Below are positions 1-7,931 of a DNA stretch of 64,000 bases, piece after piece. The translations under genes were made by a program, and so were the position numbers. Source of the stretch: Methylocapsa sp. S129 (GTDB lineage Bacteria; Pseudomonadota; Alphaproteobacteria; Rhizobiales; Beijerinckiaceae); NCBI RefSeq assembly GCF_009765995.1, contig NZ_LMUI01000016.1, positions 62,001-126,000 on the forward strand, given 5' to 3'. A model generated the notes under the pieces. It ran no database searches. It was not told the origin of the DNA and worked only from the letters and a program-made list of their open reading frames with translations. Numbering within the stretch: position 1 is the first letter of the stretch; every line of letters starts with the position of its first letter.

Positions 1-639
1 TTCGGTCTGGTCATGCGTGACGAAAATGACCGTGACGCCAAGTTTGCGCTGAAGATGCTTGATCTCGATCTGCATTTCTTCGCGCAGGTTTTTATCGAGC
101 GCAGAGAGGGGCTCGTCCATCAGCAGGACCTGCGGATTGTAGACGATGGCGCGCGCGAGCGCGACGCGTTGCTGCTGTCCTCCCGACAATTGCGCTGGCC
201 GGCGGTCCCCGTAGCCATCGAGACGGACCGTCTGAAGAGCCGCGCGCGCGCGCTTCTCGCGCTCGGCTCGCCCGACTTTGCGCATTCTTAGGGGAAAAGC
301 GATGTTGTCGAGGACGCTCATGTGCGGAAATAGCGTGTAGCGCTGGAACACCATGCCAAGGTCACGCTTGTCAGGCGACATCCAGGTCACGTCGCGGCCG
401 CTAATCTCGATGCGTCCGGAATCGGGAAAGTCGAATCCGGCGATGTTCATCAAGATTGTCGTCTTGCCGGAGCCCGACGGACCCAAAAGCGCCAGAAATT
501 CACCGCCGCGGACATCAAGGCTGACGCCATTGACCGCCACGACATCGGCATAGCGTTTGACCAGGTCGCGCACCGCCACCTGACCCGCGGATCCGACGGC
601 AATCGATGAATTTCGTCGCTCGTGCAAATACTTGCTCAT
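1..639 (-). CDS. Spermidine/putrescine-type ABC importer ATPase (partial, C-terminus cut by window edge)
   Basis: This is the ATP-hydrolysing subunit of a PotA/UgpC-type importer on the cytoplasmic face. 213 codons are visible and the frame runs off the left edge. Motifs in order are Walker A (GPSGSGKTT), Q-loop (VFQRYTLFPHM), ABC signature (LSGGQQQR), Walker B (LLMDEPLSALD) and the switch histidine in FVTHDQTE at the very edge. The missing part would be the rest of the RecA fold and the C-terminal TOBE domain. The ATG at 639 is the first in-frame start but has only a poor ribosome site, so a start slightly downstream is possible. It diverges from the SDR gene across an AT-rich gap holding a palindrome. 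Its permeases and binding protein are presumably left of the window. Confidence 0.9.
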   Translation of the reverse strand, partial: MSKYLHERRNSSIAVGSAGQVAVRDLVKRYADVVAVNGVSLDVRGGEFLALLGPSGSGKTTILMNIAGFDFPDSGRIEISGRDVTWMSPDKRDLGMVFQRYTLFPHMSVLDNIAFPLRMRKVGRAEREKRARAALQTVRLDGYGDRRPAQLSGGQQQRVALARAIVYNPQVLLMDEPLSALDKNLREEMQIEIKHLQRKLGVTVIFVTHDQTE

Positions 640-656
640 CGAGAGTGTCAATTCGT

Positions 657-671
657 AATATATAATATATC
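657..671. promoter_or_regulatory. AT-rich palindrome, copy 1 (operator candidate)
   Basis: The site reads AATATAT-A-ATATATC, an imperfect inverted repeat with a one-base centre, in the divergent gap between the ABC ATPase and the SDR gene. The same palindrome recurs at 1599-1613. Its position between two divergent starts and the second copy suggest a shared operator. The FCD-GntR protein encoded at 6959-7699 is the nearest candidate ligand, by inference only. Confidence 0.5.
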
Positions 672-766
672 TTACTCTCTCCGCTCCGCAACCAAAAAGA
701 CGCTGGGCCTGATCGCAGCCCTTTTGGCGCCGGATGAGGCGATGCGATGACAGAGAGGTTCTCCTT

Positions 767-1582
767 ATGGCGAAGAGCAAAACTCGATCGACTGGACCGG
801 TCGCCATCGTCACGGGCGGAACGCACGGCATTGGGCGCGCGAGCGTCGAATTACTATCAGAGTCAGGTTGGCAAGTCGTGTTTCAGGGGCGCAGCGAGCG
901 GGCGGGTCTCGAGCTTGAAGCAAGCCGCGCGGGCTTGAGCTATGTGCCGGGCGACCTTACGGAAGAAAAAATCATCCAGCGTCTGGTGGCCCGCGCCGAA
1001 GAGCTTGGCGAGGGACGTATTGCTGGCCTTGTGAACAACGCCGGCGTCGGCGTTCGCAAGCGCTTCGAGGATTGTGAAGCGTCGGATTGGGATAAGCTGT
1101 TCGCGATCAACGCCCGCAGCGCGTTTCTGGTGACGCGCGCGGCGTTGAAGGGCCTCAGAGCGGCGCGCGGCTCTGTTGTGTTTATCTCCTCGGTGGCGGG
1201 CCGCGGCGGCGAGGATGGGCTGTCGGTCTACTGCGCCACGAAGGCGGCATTGATCGGGCTGGCCAAAGCGCTCGCCATTGAACTTGGAGAGGAGGTCCGC
1301 TTCAATGTTCTGTGTCCGGGCCAGATCGCCACGCGCATGATGGCGCGCGTGGTCGAGGCGCCCGATCTCCTCGCCGCGGTCTCCAGCCGCATTCCGATGC
1401 GGCGCCTCGGAGAGGCGGGCGAGGTCGCCTCCGCAATCTCATTTCTTCTGTCTCCCGCGTCGTCCTTCATCAACGGCGTCGTCTTCGCCGTCGATGGCGG
1501 CGAGACGGCCGGCATCATGGGTGTCGCCGCGCCGAGCCCTCAACCGCGCAAGCGACGAAGCAAGGCGTCAGTGGGAAACTGA
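767..1582 (+). CDS. Short-chain dehydrogenase/reductase (SDR)
   Basis: A 271-residue classical NAD(P)-dependent SDR, probably oxidising a hydroxyl of a sugar acid or polyol. Visible motifs are the cofactor glycine motif TGGTHGIG near residue 14, NNAG, the catalytic serine in FISSVAG and the active-site YCATK. The C-terminus ends in a basic proline-rich tail (PSPQPRKRRSK) that is not part of the core fold. ATG 767 is chosen over the upstream ATG at 734 because an AGAGAGG ribosome site lies 8 bases before it and the SDR fold begins right after it. It is first in a plus-strand series with aminotransferase, transketolase, kinase and aldolase genes, which suggests it makes a keto intermediate for that route. 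The substrate is unknown. Confidence 0.88.
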   Translation: MAKSKTRSTGPVAIVTGGTHGIGRASVELLSESGWQVVFQGRSERAGLELEASRAGLSYVPGDLTEEKIIQRLVARAEELGEGRIAGLVNNAGVGVRKRFEDCEASDWDKLFAINARSAFLVTRAALKGLRAARGSVVFISSVAGRGGEDGLSVYCATKAALIGLAKALAIELGEEVRFNVLCPGQIATRMMARVVEAPDLLAAVSSRIPMRRLGEAGEVASAISFLLSPASSFINGVVFAVDGGETAGIMGVAAPSPQPRKRRSKASVGN

Positions 1583-1587
1583 CGTTG

Positions 1588-1615
1588 TTGACGCTATAAA
1601 TATATCATATATTAT
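1588..1615 (+). promoter_or_regulatory. Sigma-70-like promoter upstream of the aminotransferase
   Basis: TTGACG (1588-1593) and TATTAT (1610-1615) are separated by 16 bases. Transcription would start near 1622, about 27 bases before the aminotransferase start. The perfect palindrome at 1599-1613 overlaps the spacer and the -10 box, so a bound protein would block polymerase. Predicted by eye only. Confidence 0.45.
1599..1613. promoter_or_regulatory. AT-rich palindrome, copy 2 (operator candidate)
   Basis: AATATAT-C-ATATATT is a perfect 7+1+7 inverted repeat lying inside the predicted promoter of the aminotransferase gene. It matches the palindrome at 657-671 in arms, centre size and AT content. 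Two copies flanking the SDR gene make a common regulator likely. Confidence 0.55.
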
Positions 1616-1648
1616 CTTAGCGATTGATCGACTGACACAGGTGTGCGG

Positions 1649-2896
1649 ATGACCCGGGTTGATTCAGCACTGAATTTGACGCGGGACGCCGATCTGCGTC
1701 GGCGCGCGACGAAAGTCATTCCTGGCGGCATGTGGGGGCATATGAATGTCGCCCGTCTCCCGCCGGGCTATCCCCAATATTTCAGCCAAGCGCGCGACTG
1801 TCGGGTCTGGGACGTCGATGGCAATGAATATGTCGACATGATGTGTTCCTTTGGCCCGATCATTCTCGGCCATGCCGATCCGGATGCGGAAAACGCCGCC
1901 GCCCAGCAGCGCAGCCGCGGCGATACGATGACAGGGCCGGCCGAATGCCAGGTCGAGCTTGCAGAGCTTCTCGTCGATACGCTCCCTCATGCCGACTGGG
2001 CCTTGTTCGCCAAGAACGGGACCGATGCGACGACATCCTGCGTCACCATCGCGCGGGCGACGACGCAGCGCCGCAAAATTCTTGTGGCGAAGGGCTCCTA
2101 TCATGGGGCTGTTCCTTGGTGCTCGCCTTCCCTCGCAGGCGTCACGGCCGAAGACCGCGCCCATATCCTGACCTTCGAATACAACGACGTCGAAAGTCTC
2201 GATCGCGCCGCGCGCGAAGCAGGATCCGATCTCGCGGCGGTGCTCGTTACGGCGTTCCGCCACGACGCAAGGCGCGATCAGGAAATGCCGAGCGCCGCTT
2301 TCGCCCTCGCGGCGCGCAGGGTCTGCGACAACGCGGAGGCGGCGTTGATCCTCGACGACGTCAGGGCTGGTTTCCGCATCGATATGAGAGGAAGCTGGGA
2401 GCCATTGGGCGTCCGGCCCGATCTCTCGGCTTGGAGCAAGGCCATCGCTAATGGCTATCCGCTCGCGGCCATTACAGGAAATGATCGTTTCCGAGAGGCG
2501 GCGCAGCAGGTCTATCTCACCGGTTCGTTCTGGTGCGAAGCATCGCCTATGGCCGCCGCCATTGCGACGATCAACAAGCTCAAGGCGACAAACGCCATCG
2601 CGGTGATGGAGGCGTCGGGCAGGCGGCTTCGCGAAGGCCTGGCGGAGCAAGCGCGCCGCCATGGGCTGTCGCTGAAACAGACAGGTCCGGTGCAGATGCC
2701 GCAAATTCTGTTCGAAGACGACCGGGATTTCGCGCTCGGCAATCAATTCGTCCTAGAGACGCTCCGGCGCGGCGCCTACATGCATCCCTGGCATAATATG
2801 TTCTTGTCAACGGCGCATGGCTTTAAAGAGATCGACCGGGTTCTCGAAGCGACGGACGGCGCCCTGAAGGTCGTTGCGCGATCGATGGGGCGATAG
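1649..2896 (+). CDS. Class III PLP-dependent aminotransferase (glutamate-1-semialdehyde aminomutase-like)
   Basis: A 415-residue fold-type I, PLP-dependent enzyme of the class III aminotransferase/GSA aminomutase group, moving amino groups to or from a carbonyl. Visible features are an N-terminal PGGMWGH segment, GHADP, the phosphate-binding NGTDATTSC, KGSYHGAVPW, the PLP-contacting aspartate in LILDDVRAGFR and the Schiff-base lysine in AWSKAIANGYP. This is not the usual haem-pathway gene, since it sits among transketolase and sugar-acid genes. GTG 1643 is an alternative start two codons upstream. It has its own likely promoter with an embedded palindrome. It may act on an amino-sugar-derived or keto sugar-acid intermediate; the substrate is not deducible. 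Confidence 0.88.
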   Translation: MTRVDSALNLTRDADLRRRATKVIPGGMWGHMNVARLPPGYPQYFSQARDCRVWDVDGNEYVDMMCSFGPIILGHADPDAENAAAQQRSRGDTMTGPAECQVELAELLVDTLPHADWALFAKNGTDATTSCVTIARATTQRRKILVAKGSYHGAVPWCSPSLAGVTAEDRAHILTFEYNDVESLDRAAREAGSDLAAVLVTAFRHDARRDQEMPSAAFALAARRVCDNAEAALILDDVRAGFRIDMRGSWEPLGVRPDLSAWSKAIANGYPLAAITGNDRFREAAQQVYLTGSFWCEASPMAAAIATINKLKATNAIAVMEASGRRLREGLAEQARRHGLSLKQTGPVQMPQILFEDDRDFALGNQFVLETLRRGAYMHPWHNMFLSTAHGFKEIDRVLEATDGALKVVARSMGR

Positions 2897-2967
2897 CGGT
2901 CCAGGAATATGACGAACGGCTGGCGTTTTGGCCCACAAGCCGTCGGAACGGGAGGAAGGGTCTTTCT

Positions 2968-3831
2968 GTGCATGGCGAATTGATCAAGGAGCGTCAGCCG
3001 GCGTCGCATATTCATGACCCTGACGAGTTGCACGCGATCGCCCAGGAGCTTCGTCGACAGGTGATCCGGATGATCGCCCCGACAGGGCAGGGTTATGTCC
3101 AGCAAGGCCTCGGCGCCGCCGATCTTTTCGCTGCGCTTTATTTTTCCGAATTGCGGCTTGATCCTGCCGATCCGACATGGCCTGACCGCGATCGTTTTCT
3201 GCTATCGACAGCGCATAATACCGCGATCTTCTACGCGACGCTTGCGGCGCGCGGCTGTATCCCGGACGCGCTCCTTGCGACCTATACGCAGGATGGTTCG
3301 CCGCTTGAAATCAACGCCTCCGAAAGGCTTGGGCCTGCGATCGAGGCGACCTGCGGCTCGCTCGGTCAGGGCTTGTCGGTCGGCGTCGGGATGGCGCTTT
3401 CCGCGCAGCGTCGTGGACGCGGTTATCGCGTCTACGTCATGCTTGGCGACGGCGAGATGCAGGAGGGTCAGGTTTGGGAAGCGGCTATGGCGGCTGGCAG
3501 CCATCGCCTTTCGAATCTTTGCCTCATCCTTGATTACAACAAGATGCAGGTCGGAGGGCATATCGACGCCGTCGTCGATATGAATCCGATCGCTGAAAAA
3601 TGGGCGAGCTTCGGCTTTCGTGTCGATGCGGTCGACGGCAACGATTTGGAAGCGATCTTGGCGGCGCTGGAACGGGCGCGCCGCCATGAGAAGGGCCCAA
3701 CCTGCATCATTGCTGAAACGCTCGTCGGCAAGGGAGCGCCTTCGCTGGAAGGCGTGCTTGGCCATACGATGCGGCTGCCGCCCGAACTTGCGCAACGCGC
3801 GCTCGCTGAATTGTCGGGAGAACAATTATGA
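2968..3831 (+). CDS. Transketolase, N-terminal (TPP-binding) subunit
   Basis: A 287-residue half-size transketolase that binds the thiamine pyrophosphate diphosphate through GDGEMQEGQVWEAAM and LDYNKMQVGG. Other conserved pieces are AADLFAALYF, DRFLLSTAHN and GSLGQGLSVGVGMA. GTG 2968 is the start, supported by a GGAGGAAGGG ribosome site 8 bases upstream. The stop overlaps the next start as ATGA, so it is translationally coupled to the C-terminal subunit. Two-gene transketolases of this kind are common in dedicated sugar pathways, including the apulose-4-phosphate transketolase AptA/AptB. The ketose donor here is unknown. Confidence 0.92.
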   Translation: MHGELIKERQPASHIHDPDELHAIAQELRRQVIRMIAPTGQGYVQQGLGAADLFAALYFSELRLDPADPTWPDRDRFLLSTAHNTAIFYATLAARGCIPDALLATYTQDGSPLEINASERLGPAIEATCGSLGQGLSVGVGMALSAQRRGRGYRVYVMLGDGEMQEGQVWEAAMAAGSHRLSNLCLILDYNKMQVGGHIDAVVDMNPIAEKWASFGFRVDAVDGNDLEAILAALERARRHEKGPTCIIAETLVGKGAPSLEGVLGHTMRLPPELAQRALAELSGEQL

Positions 3832-4847
3832 CCGCGACGGCGAGCAGCGAAAGCGCCAAGGTCGAGGATTTCATCGCCTGCGGCGCGGCCGACGCCATTC
3901 CGCGCTTTTATGGCGATGCGCTCGTCGAAGCTGCGCGGCGCGATCCGCGCATCGTGTGCCTGTGCGCCGACCTCCGCGGCTCGACCGAAACGGATCTTTT
4001 CGCCCGCGAACTGCCCGATCGTTTCGTCGACGCCGGCATTGCCGAGGCCAATATGATCGGAATGGCGGCGGGCATGGCGCGTTGCGGCGACATTCCTTTT
4101 GTCCATTCCTTTTGCGTGTTTGTGACGCGCCGATGCTACGATCAGGTCGCCGTCCAGGTCGCCTATCCCGCGTTGCCCGTAAAGATCGTGGGCTTCCTTC
4201 CCGGCCTGACGACGATGCTTGGCGTTTCGCATCAAGCGATCGACGACATCGCATTGATGCGGGCCCTCCCGAATATGACGATCATCGAGCCCTCGGGTTC
4301 TGAGCAACTGGGCGCGGCGGTCGAGGCGGCTCTCACGGTCGATGGGCCCGTCTATCTCCGGATGAAGCGCCCGGACACAGCGATCCCCGGTCTCCTGCCG
4401 CGCAGCCTGACGCCAGGCAAAGGAGAAATCTTGCGGCTAGGGCGCGATGGCGTGATCATCGCCTGCGGCGTGATGGTCGCGGCCGCTATGGAGGCGTCGC
4501 GCCGCCTTGCCGCAAATGGCATTGACGCCGGCGTCGTGAACATGCCGACCATCAAACCGTTGGATGAGACCCTGGTCGTCGAATCCGCGCGCCGCACAGG
4601 ACTGATTGTCGTCGCCGAGAATCACTCGATCATCGGCGGCCTCGGATCGGCGATCGCCGAGACGCTGCTGGAAGCGGGCGTTTCTACTGGTTTTGCACGC
4701 GTCGGCATCCAAGATCGATTCGCCGAAGGAGGGTCGACGCCCTATCTTCACGCGAAGTTTGGCCTCACAGCCGACGCCATCGTGGAAGCCTATGAACGCG
4801 CCGCCGGCAGGCGGAAGGCGATGCTTGCGTCTTCGTCCGCGGCGTGA
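3828..4847 (+). CDS. Transketolase, C-terminal (pyrimidine-binding) subunit
   Basis: A 339-residue partner of the preceding gene, carrying the pyrimidine-binding domain (roughly residues 20-180) and the transketolase C-terminal domain. Visible motifs are DLRGST, the cofactor-activating region DRFVDAGIAEANMIGMAAGMA, split here by no gap, FCVFVTRRCYDQ and the C-terminal AENHSIIGGLGSAIAETL. It overlaps the N-terminal subunit by 4 bases, so the two should form one alpha2beta2 enzyme that moves two-carbon ketol units. It supplies the carbon-rearranging step of the 767-6901 cluster. Confidence 0.92.
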   Translation: MTATASSESAKVEDFIACGAADAIPRFYGDALVEAARRDPRIVCLCADLRGSTETDLFARELPDRFVDAGIAEANMIGMAAGMARCGDIPFVHSFCVFVTRRCYDQVAVQVAYPALPVKIVGFLPGLTTMLGVSHQAIDDIALMRALPNMTIIEPSGSEQLGAAVEAALTVDGPVYLRMKRPDTAIPGLLPRSLTPGKGEILRLGRDGVIIACGVMVAAAMEASRRLAANGIDAGVVNMPTIKPLDETLVVESARRTGLIVVAENHSIIGGLGSAIAETLLEAGVSTGFARVGIQDRFAEGGSTPYLHAKFGLTADAIVEAYERAAGRRKAMLASSSAA

Positions 4848-4913
4848 GGAGGACGGCGTGCGCAACATGATCCGGACACGCGTCAAGCCAACTTCTCCCC
4901 GCGGGGCGCGCTG

Positions 4914-6191
4914 ATGGCCCTGCTGTTTGGCGTTATCGCCGATGATCTGACGGGAGGGCTTGAGGTTGCGGCTATGCTGCGCGCCCAAGGCATAGGCTGC
5001 GATTTCGTCAGCGATCCGTCGCTGGTGAAATCGTCTGCGCAAACAGAGGCGATCGTCGTCGCGTTACGCACACGCGTTGCGCCCAGGCGCGAGGCGGTCG
5101 AAAGTTTCAGAAGCGCCGCGCAGCATTTGATCGACTGCGGCGCCCGGCAGATATTTTTCAAATATTGCGCAACCTTCGACTCGACTGATGAAGGCAATAT
5201 CGGTCCTTGCGCCGATGTCTTGCGTGAACTCACTCATGCTCGCCAGACCCTGTTCTGCCCGTCCTACCCTGAGGTCGGCCGGCGCGTGTTTCAGGGTCAT
5301 CTCTTCGCGGACGATCAGCTTATCTCTGAATCGCCTAGGCGTTACGATCCTCTCACCCCCATGACCGATCCCAACCTGGTGAGGGTTCTGCAACGGCAGA
5401 CGAAGACGCGGGTCGGCCTGCTGCCGCAGCAGGTCGTGCGCGCGGGACTCTTGGCGATGAACGTCTGGAGCGCGGACATGCTGTCGCAGGAGAAGCCCTT
5501 CGCGATCGCCGACGCGGCGACGCCGGAAGATCTTGAGGCGATCGCCGAACTGACGGTCGACTGGCCGTTGATGACCGGGAACTCGTCGATCTCGGCCTAT
5601 TATCCAAAGTTCTGGCGCAAGCAGGGCTTGAGCGACGCCAGCGGCGCGATCGGGTCGACGCTGCCTCCCGTAACTGGTGGAGGCGTCGTATTGTCTGGGA
5701 GCTGCGCGGAAAGGTCGCTCAGGCAGCTCGAGATATTCGGCTTACATCGGCCGGTGCGGATTATCGATCTCCAGGGCGCCGCCAATCGCGATGCCGCGCA
5801 GGACGCCGTCGATTGGGCCATTCCGCTTCTCGGCGAGGGACCCGTGGCGATCGGCACCTCCGCTCCCGCTGATGTCGTCCGGAATGTTCAGTCGCAGATG
5901 GGACAGCGCGAGGCGGCGAACATGGCTGAAACAATCCTCGGGCGCATCGCTGTAAAGCTTCGCGAGGTGGGGGTGACGCGCTTCCTGATCGCTGGCGGCG
6001 AGACGTCGGGAGCCGTGTTGGAGCATTTGAACATTCGTCGCCTGCGCGTCGGCGCCTATAAAGCGCCTGGCATCGCCCAGGCCTTATCCGAAGGCTCCCC
6101 CACAATGGCCTTCTGTCTGAAATCCGGGAAGCTCGGACCAGAGAACATGTTCTTACCTATGCTGGAAAGCATGGCGCGCGGCGAGAATTAG
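4914..6191 (+). CDS. Four-carbon acid sugar kinase family protein (DUF1537, OtnK-like)
   Basis: A 425-residue member of the DUF1537 kinase family (OtnK/YgbK type), which phosphorylates keto sugar acids such as 3-oxo-tetronate with ATP. The N-terminal substrate domain begins with GVIADDLTGGLEVA, and the C-terminal nucleotide domain ends with the family-type ALSEGSP...LKSGKLGPENMF. FLIAGGETSGAVLEHL is the usual phosphate/ATP loop region. Family length is about 420, so it appears complete. ATG 4914 directly starts the conserved region. It is followed by a strong terminator-like hairpin and then a class II aldolase, the normal partner of OtnK. Confidence 0.85.
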   Translation: MALLFGVIADDLTGGLEVAAMLRAQGIGCDFVSDPSLVKSSAQTEAIVVALRTRVAPRREAVESFRSAAQHLIDCGARQIFFKYCATFDSTDEGNIGPCADVLRELTHARQTLFCPSYPEVGRRVFQGHLFADDQLISESPRRYDPLTPMTDPNLVRVLQRQTKTRVGLLPQQVVRAGLLAMNVWSADMLSQEKPFAIADAATPEDLEAIAELTVDWPLMTGNSSISAYYPKFWRKQGLSDASGAIGSTLPPVTGGGVVLSGSCAERSLRQLEIFGLHRPVRIIDLQGAANRDAAQDAVDWAIPLLGEGPVAIGTSAPADVVRNVQSQMGQREAANMAETILGRIAVKLREVGVTRFLIAGGETSGAVLEHLNIRRLRVGAYKAPGIAQALSEGSPTMAFCLKSGKLGPENMFLPMLESMARGEN

Positions 6192-6204
6192 AATCTGCTC
6201 AGAC

Positions 6205-6237
6205 ATCGACAGAACGCGCTGTCGATTCGCCTTTTTT
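6205..6237 (+). terminator. Rho-independent terminator or attenuator between kinase and aldolase genes
   Basis: ATCGACAG (6205-6212) pairs perfectly with CTGTCGAT (6219-6226) across a six-base loop, followed by TTTTTT at 6232-6237. This is a textbook intrinsic terminator 14 bases after the kinase stop and ends only 16 bases before the aldolase start. It would reduce or gate aldolase expression within an otherwise co-directional series. Confidence 0.75.
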
Positions 6238-6253
6238 CGTTGCGGGACCGCCA

Positions 6254-6901
6254 ATGTCAGAAAACTTCTCCGATGAAGGCTCTTTGCGCCTGGAGCTATG
6301 CGCAACCTATCGCGAACTCGAAAGGCTCGGCCTTAGCAGCGGCAGCGCCGGCAATGTGAGCGCGCGTTGGGGAGAGGGCATGTTGATCAGTCCAGCCGGC
6401 GCTACCGGGGCAAATATCACCCCGGAATGTTTCGTTCGAACGGCGCTCGACGGCGCGGTTTCCGGCGCCGGCAGACCGTCGAGCGAATGGGCGATGCATG
6501 CTGATATCTATCGCCGTAAAGCGGCCGCCTGGGCCGTCATTCATGCTCACCCCGACGCCTGCGTCGCTCTGTCATGCCAGCGCCGCGCCATTCCAGCCTT
6601 CCATTACATGATCGCCTCATATGGCGGAAACGACGTTCCCTGCTCGGAATATGCGCCGTTCGGCTCGCTTGAACTCGCAATTGTCGCCACCGACGCCCTC
6701 AAAGATCGGACCGCCTGCCTTTTGGCCAATCACGGGATGATCTGCCACGCCAAAAATCTCAGCGACGCGTTGGCGAACGCCTTGAAGCTCGAAGTTCTCG
6801 CTAGGCAATATATCTTGTCGCTGCAGATCGGCCCTCCCGTTATCCTGACCAGCGAGGAAATGGCCGTTGTCCGCGAGCGCTACAAGTCGTACGGCCGGTG
6901 A
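6254..6901 (+). CDS. Class II aldolase/adducin family protein (OtnC-like)
   Basis: A 215-residue zinc-dependent class II aldolase-fold enzyme. Visible residues are GSAGNVSAR at the N-terminus, the substrate loop SSEWAMHADIY, the metal ligands in VIHAHPDAC and a third histidine in LANHGMICH. The family includes fuculose-phosphate aldolase, ribulose-5-phosphate 4-epimerase and OtnC, the 3-oxo-tetronate-4-phosphate decarboxylase. Its position behind a DUF1537 kinase favours the OtnC-type role, giving dihydroxyacetone phosphate. It is separated from the kinase by a terminator-like hairpin, so it may be expressed at a lower level. Confidence 0.88.
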   Translation: MSENFSDEGSLRLELCATYRELERLGLSSGSAGNVSARWGEGMLISPAGATGANITPECFVRTALDGAVSGAGRPSSEWAMHADIYRRKAAAWAVIHAHPDACVALSCQRRAIPAFHYMIASYGGNDVPCSEYAPFGSLELAIVATDALKDRTACLLANHGMICHAKNLSDALANALKLEVLARQYILSLQIGPPVILTSEEMAVVRERYKSYGR

Positions 6902-6958
6902 GACACGGGGCGTAGTGAAGTTTCCACTAACCGTGCGTTTCAGACCGTACTGTCCTCG

Positions 6959-7699
6959 TCATCCCATATTCATGGAGAGGAAATCGGGATAGAGAAGTTC
7001 GAAGGCGCTGTCCGCTTCGGAATCTCCAGTTTCTTTGGCGACGATCGCGCGTGAACTGATGATCAAGTGGTCGCGCATGGCCACGGCGGCGGCGGATGGA
7101 TCCTGGGCGGCGATCGCGTCATAGATGCGTTTGTGGTCCTCTGAGATTTCCGCCATTCCACGCGTGAAGCCGCCGGAAGTGCCGTTGGCGATCATCTGCT
7201 GGTCGAACAGATTATCCAGGATGCCCGCAAGCCGGCGGCTGCCGGAAATCAGCGCGATGGATCGATGAAAGCGGGCGTCCGGCTCCAGATGCGCGCGGAC
7301 GTTTGGGGAGTTGGTTCGATAGGCGCTTTCTACTTCCTCGAGGGCGTGGCGCAACCTCTTGATATCGGCCGGCGTCGCTCGCTTTGCAGCCTTATAGGCC
7401 GAAGGCACTTCAAGGAGGACGCGAAGGCTGAATATCTCCTCGAGATCATGCACGGTCGTCTCTAATATTCGAGCCCCGCGATTGCGCTCGAAACTGACCA
7501 TGCCTTGCTCTTCGAGCTTCAATAAAGCTTCGCGCACGGGCGTTCTTGAAATTTTCAGCTTTTCGGCAATCTCCTGCACGGAGTGGAGGCTTCCAGGAGC
7601 CAATTCTCCCAAAATGATCGCATTGCGAACGATCCCGAATACTTTGGTCGCCAGGCTCTGATGGCGTATCTGCGAATGATCCATGAACACCTGCGTCAT
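6959..7699 (-). CDS. GntR-family transcriptional regulator, FCD subfamily
   Basis: A 246-residue regulator with an N-terminal winged helix-turn-helix (VQEIAEKLKISRTPVREALLKLEEQG, about residues 40-66, shown as a continuous helix pair) and a C-terminal all-helical FCD ligand domain with the metal-binding pattern of aspartate and histidines (EPDARFHRSIALISG, DHKRIYDAI, AMRDHL). It converges on the aldolase gene and diverges from the nitrilase gene. A second ATG five codons downstream has a better-placed AGG. It probably senses a carboxylate or sugar acid and controls the 767-6901 cluster, the nitrilase operon, or both. Confidence 0.9.
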   Translation of the reverse strand: MTQVFMDHSQIRHQSLATKVFGIVRNAIILGELAPGSLHSVQEIAEKLKISRTPVREALLKLEEQGMVSFERNRGARILETTVHDLEEIFSLRVLLEVPSAYKAAKRATPADIKRLRHALEEVESAYRTNSPNVRAHLEPDARFHRSIALISGSRRLAGILDNLFDQQMIANGTSGGFTRGMAEISEDHKRIYDAIAAQDPSAAAVAMRDHLIISSRAIVAKETGDSEADSAFELLYPDFLSMNMG

Positions 7700-7742
7700 C
7701 TTGCGCCGTTCAGGCGCGGCGCTTCACTCTTGGAAGGCTATT

Positions 7743-7755
7743 GCACGAAACGTGC
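7743..7755. promoter_or_regulatory. Palindrome upstream of the FCD-GntR gene (operator candidate)
   Basis: GCACG-AAA-CGTGC is a perfect 5+3+5 inverted repeat 44 bases upstream of the GntR start, in the gap shared with the divergent nitrilase gene. Placement fits autoregulation. The sequence is unlike the AT-rich palindromes at 657 and 1599. Confidence 0.35.
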
Positions 7756-7852
7756 CTTGCTTCTTTATCGATGATGGGCAGCCCTGATCGCCCCGGCCTG
7801 CACAGCAGCAAGGCAGGATGAACTGCTCAAAGAACGCGCATCGAATGTCAAA

Positions 7853-7865
7853 TTTGTTGCACAAA
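7853..7865. promoter_or_regulatory. Palindrome upstream of the nitrilase-family gene (operator candidate)
   Basis: TTTGT-TGC-ACAAA is a perfect 5+3+5 inverted repeat ending 66 bases before the chosen start of the nitrilase-family gene. It lies in the same divergent gap as the 7743-7755 palindrome but differs in sequence. Confidence 0.3.
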
Positions 7866-7931
7866 GCGGCATTGACTCGCCGGTAGAGTGTGACATGCTA
7901 CTCTCATCGGATGGCGTTTGATAGGCATAAA

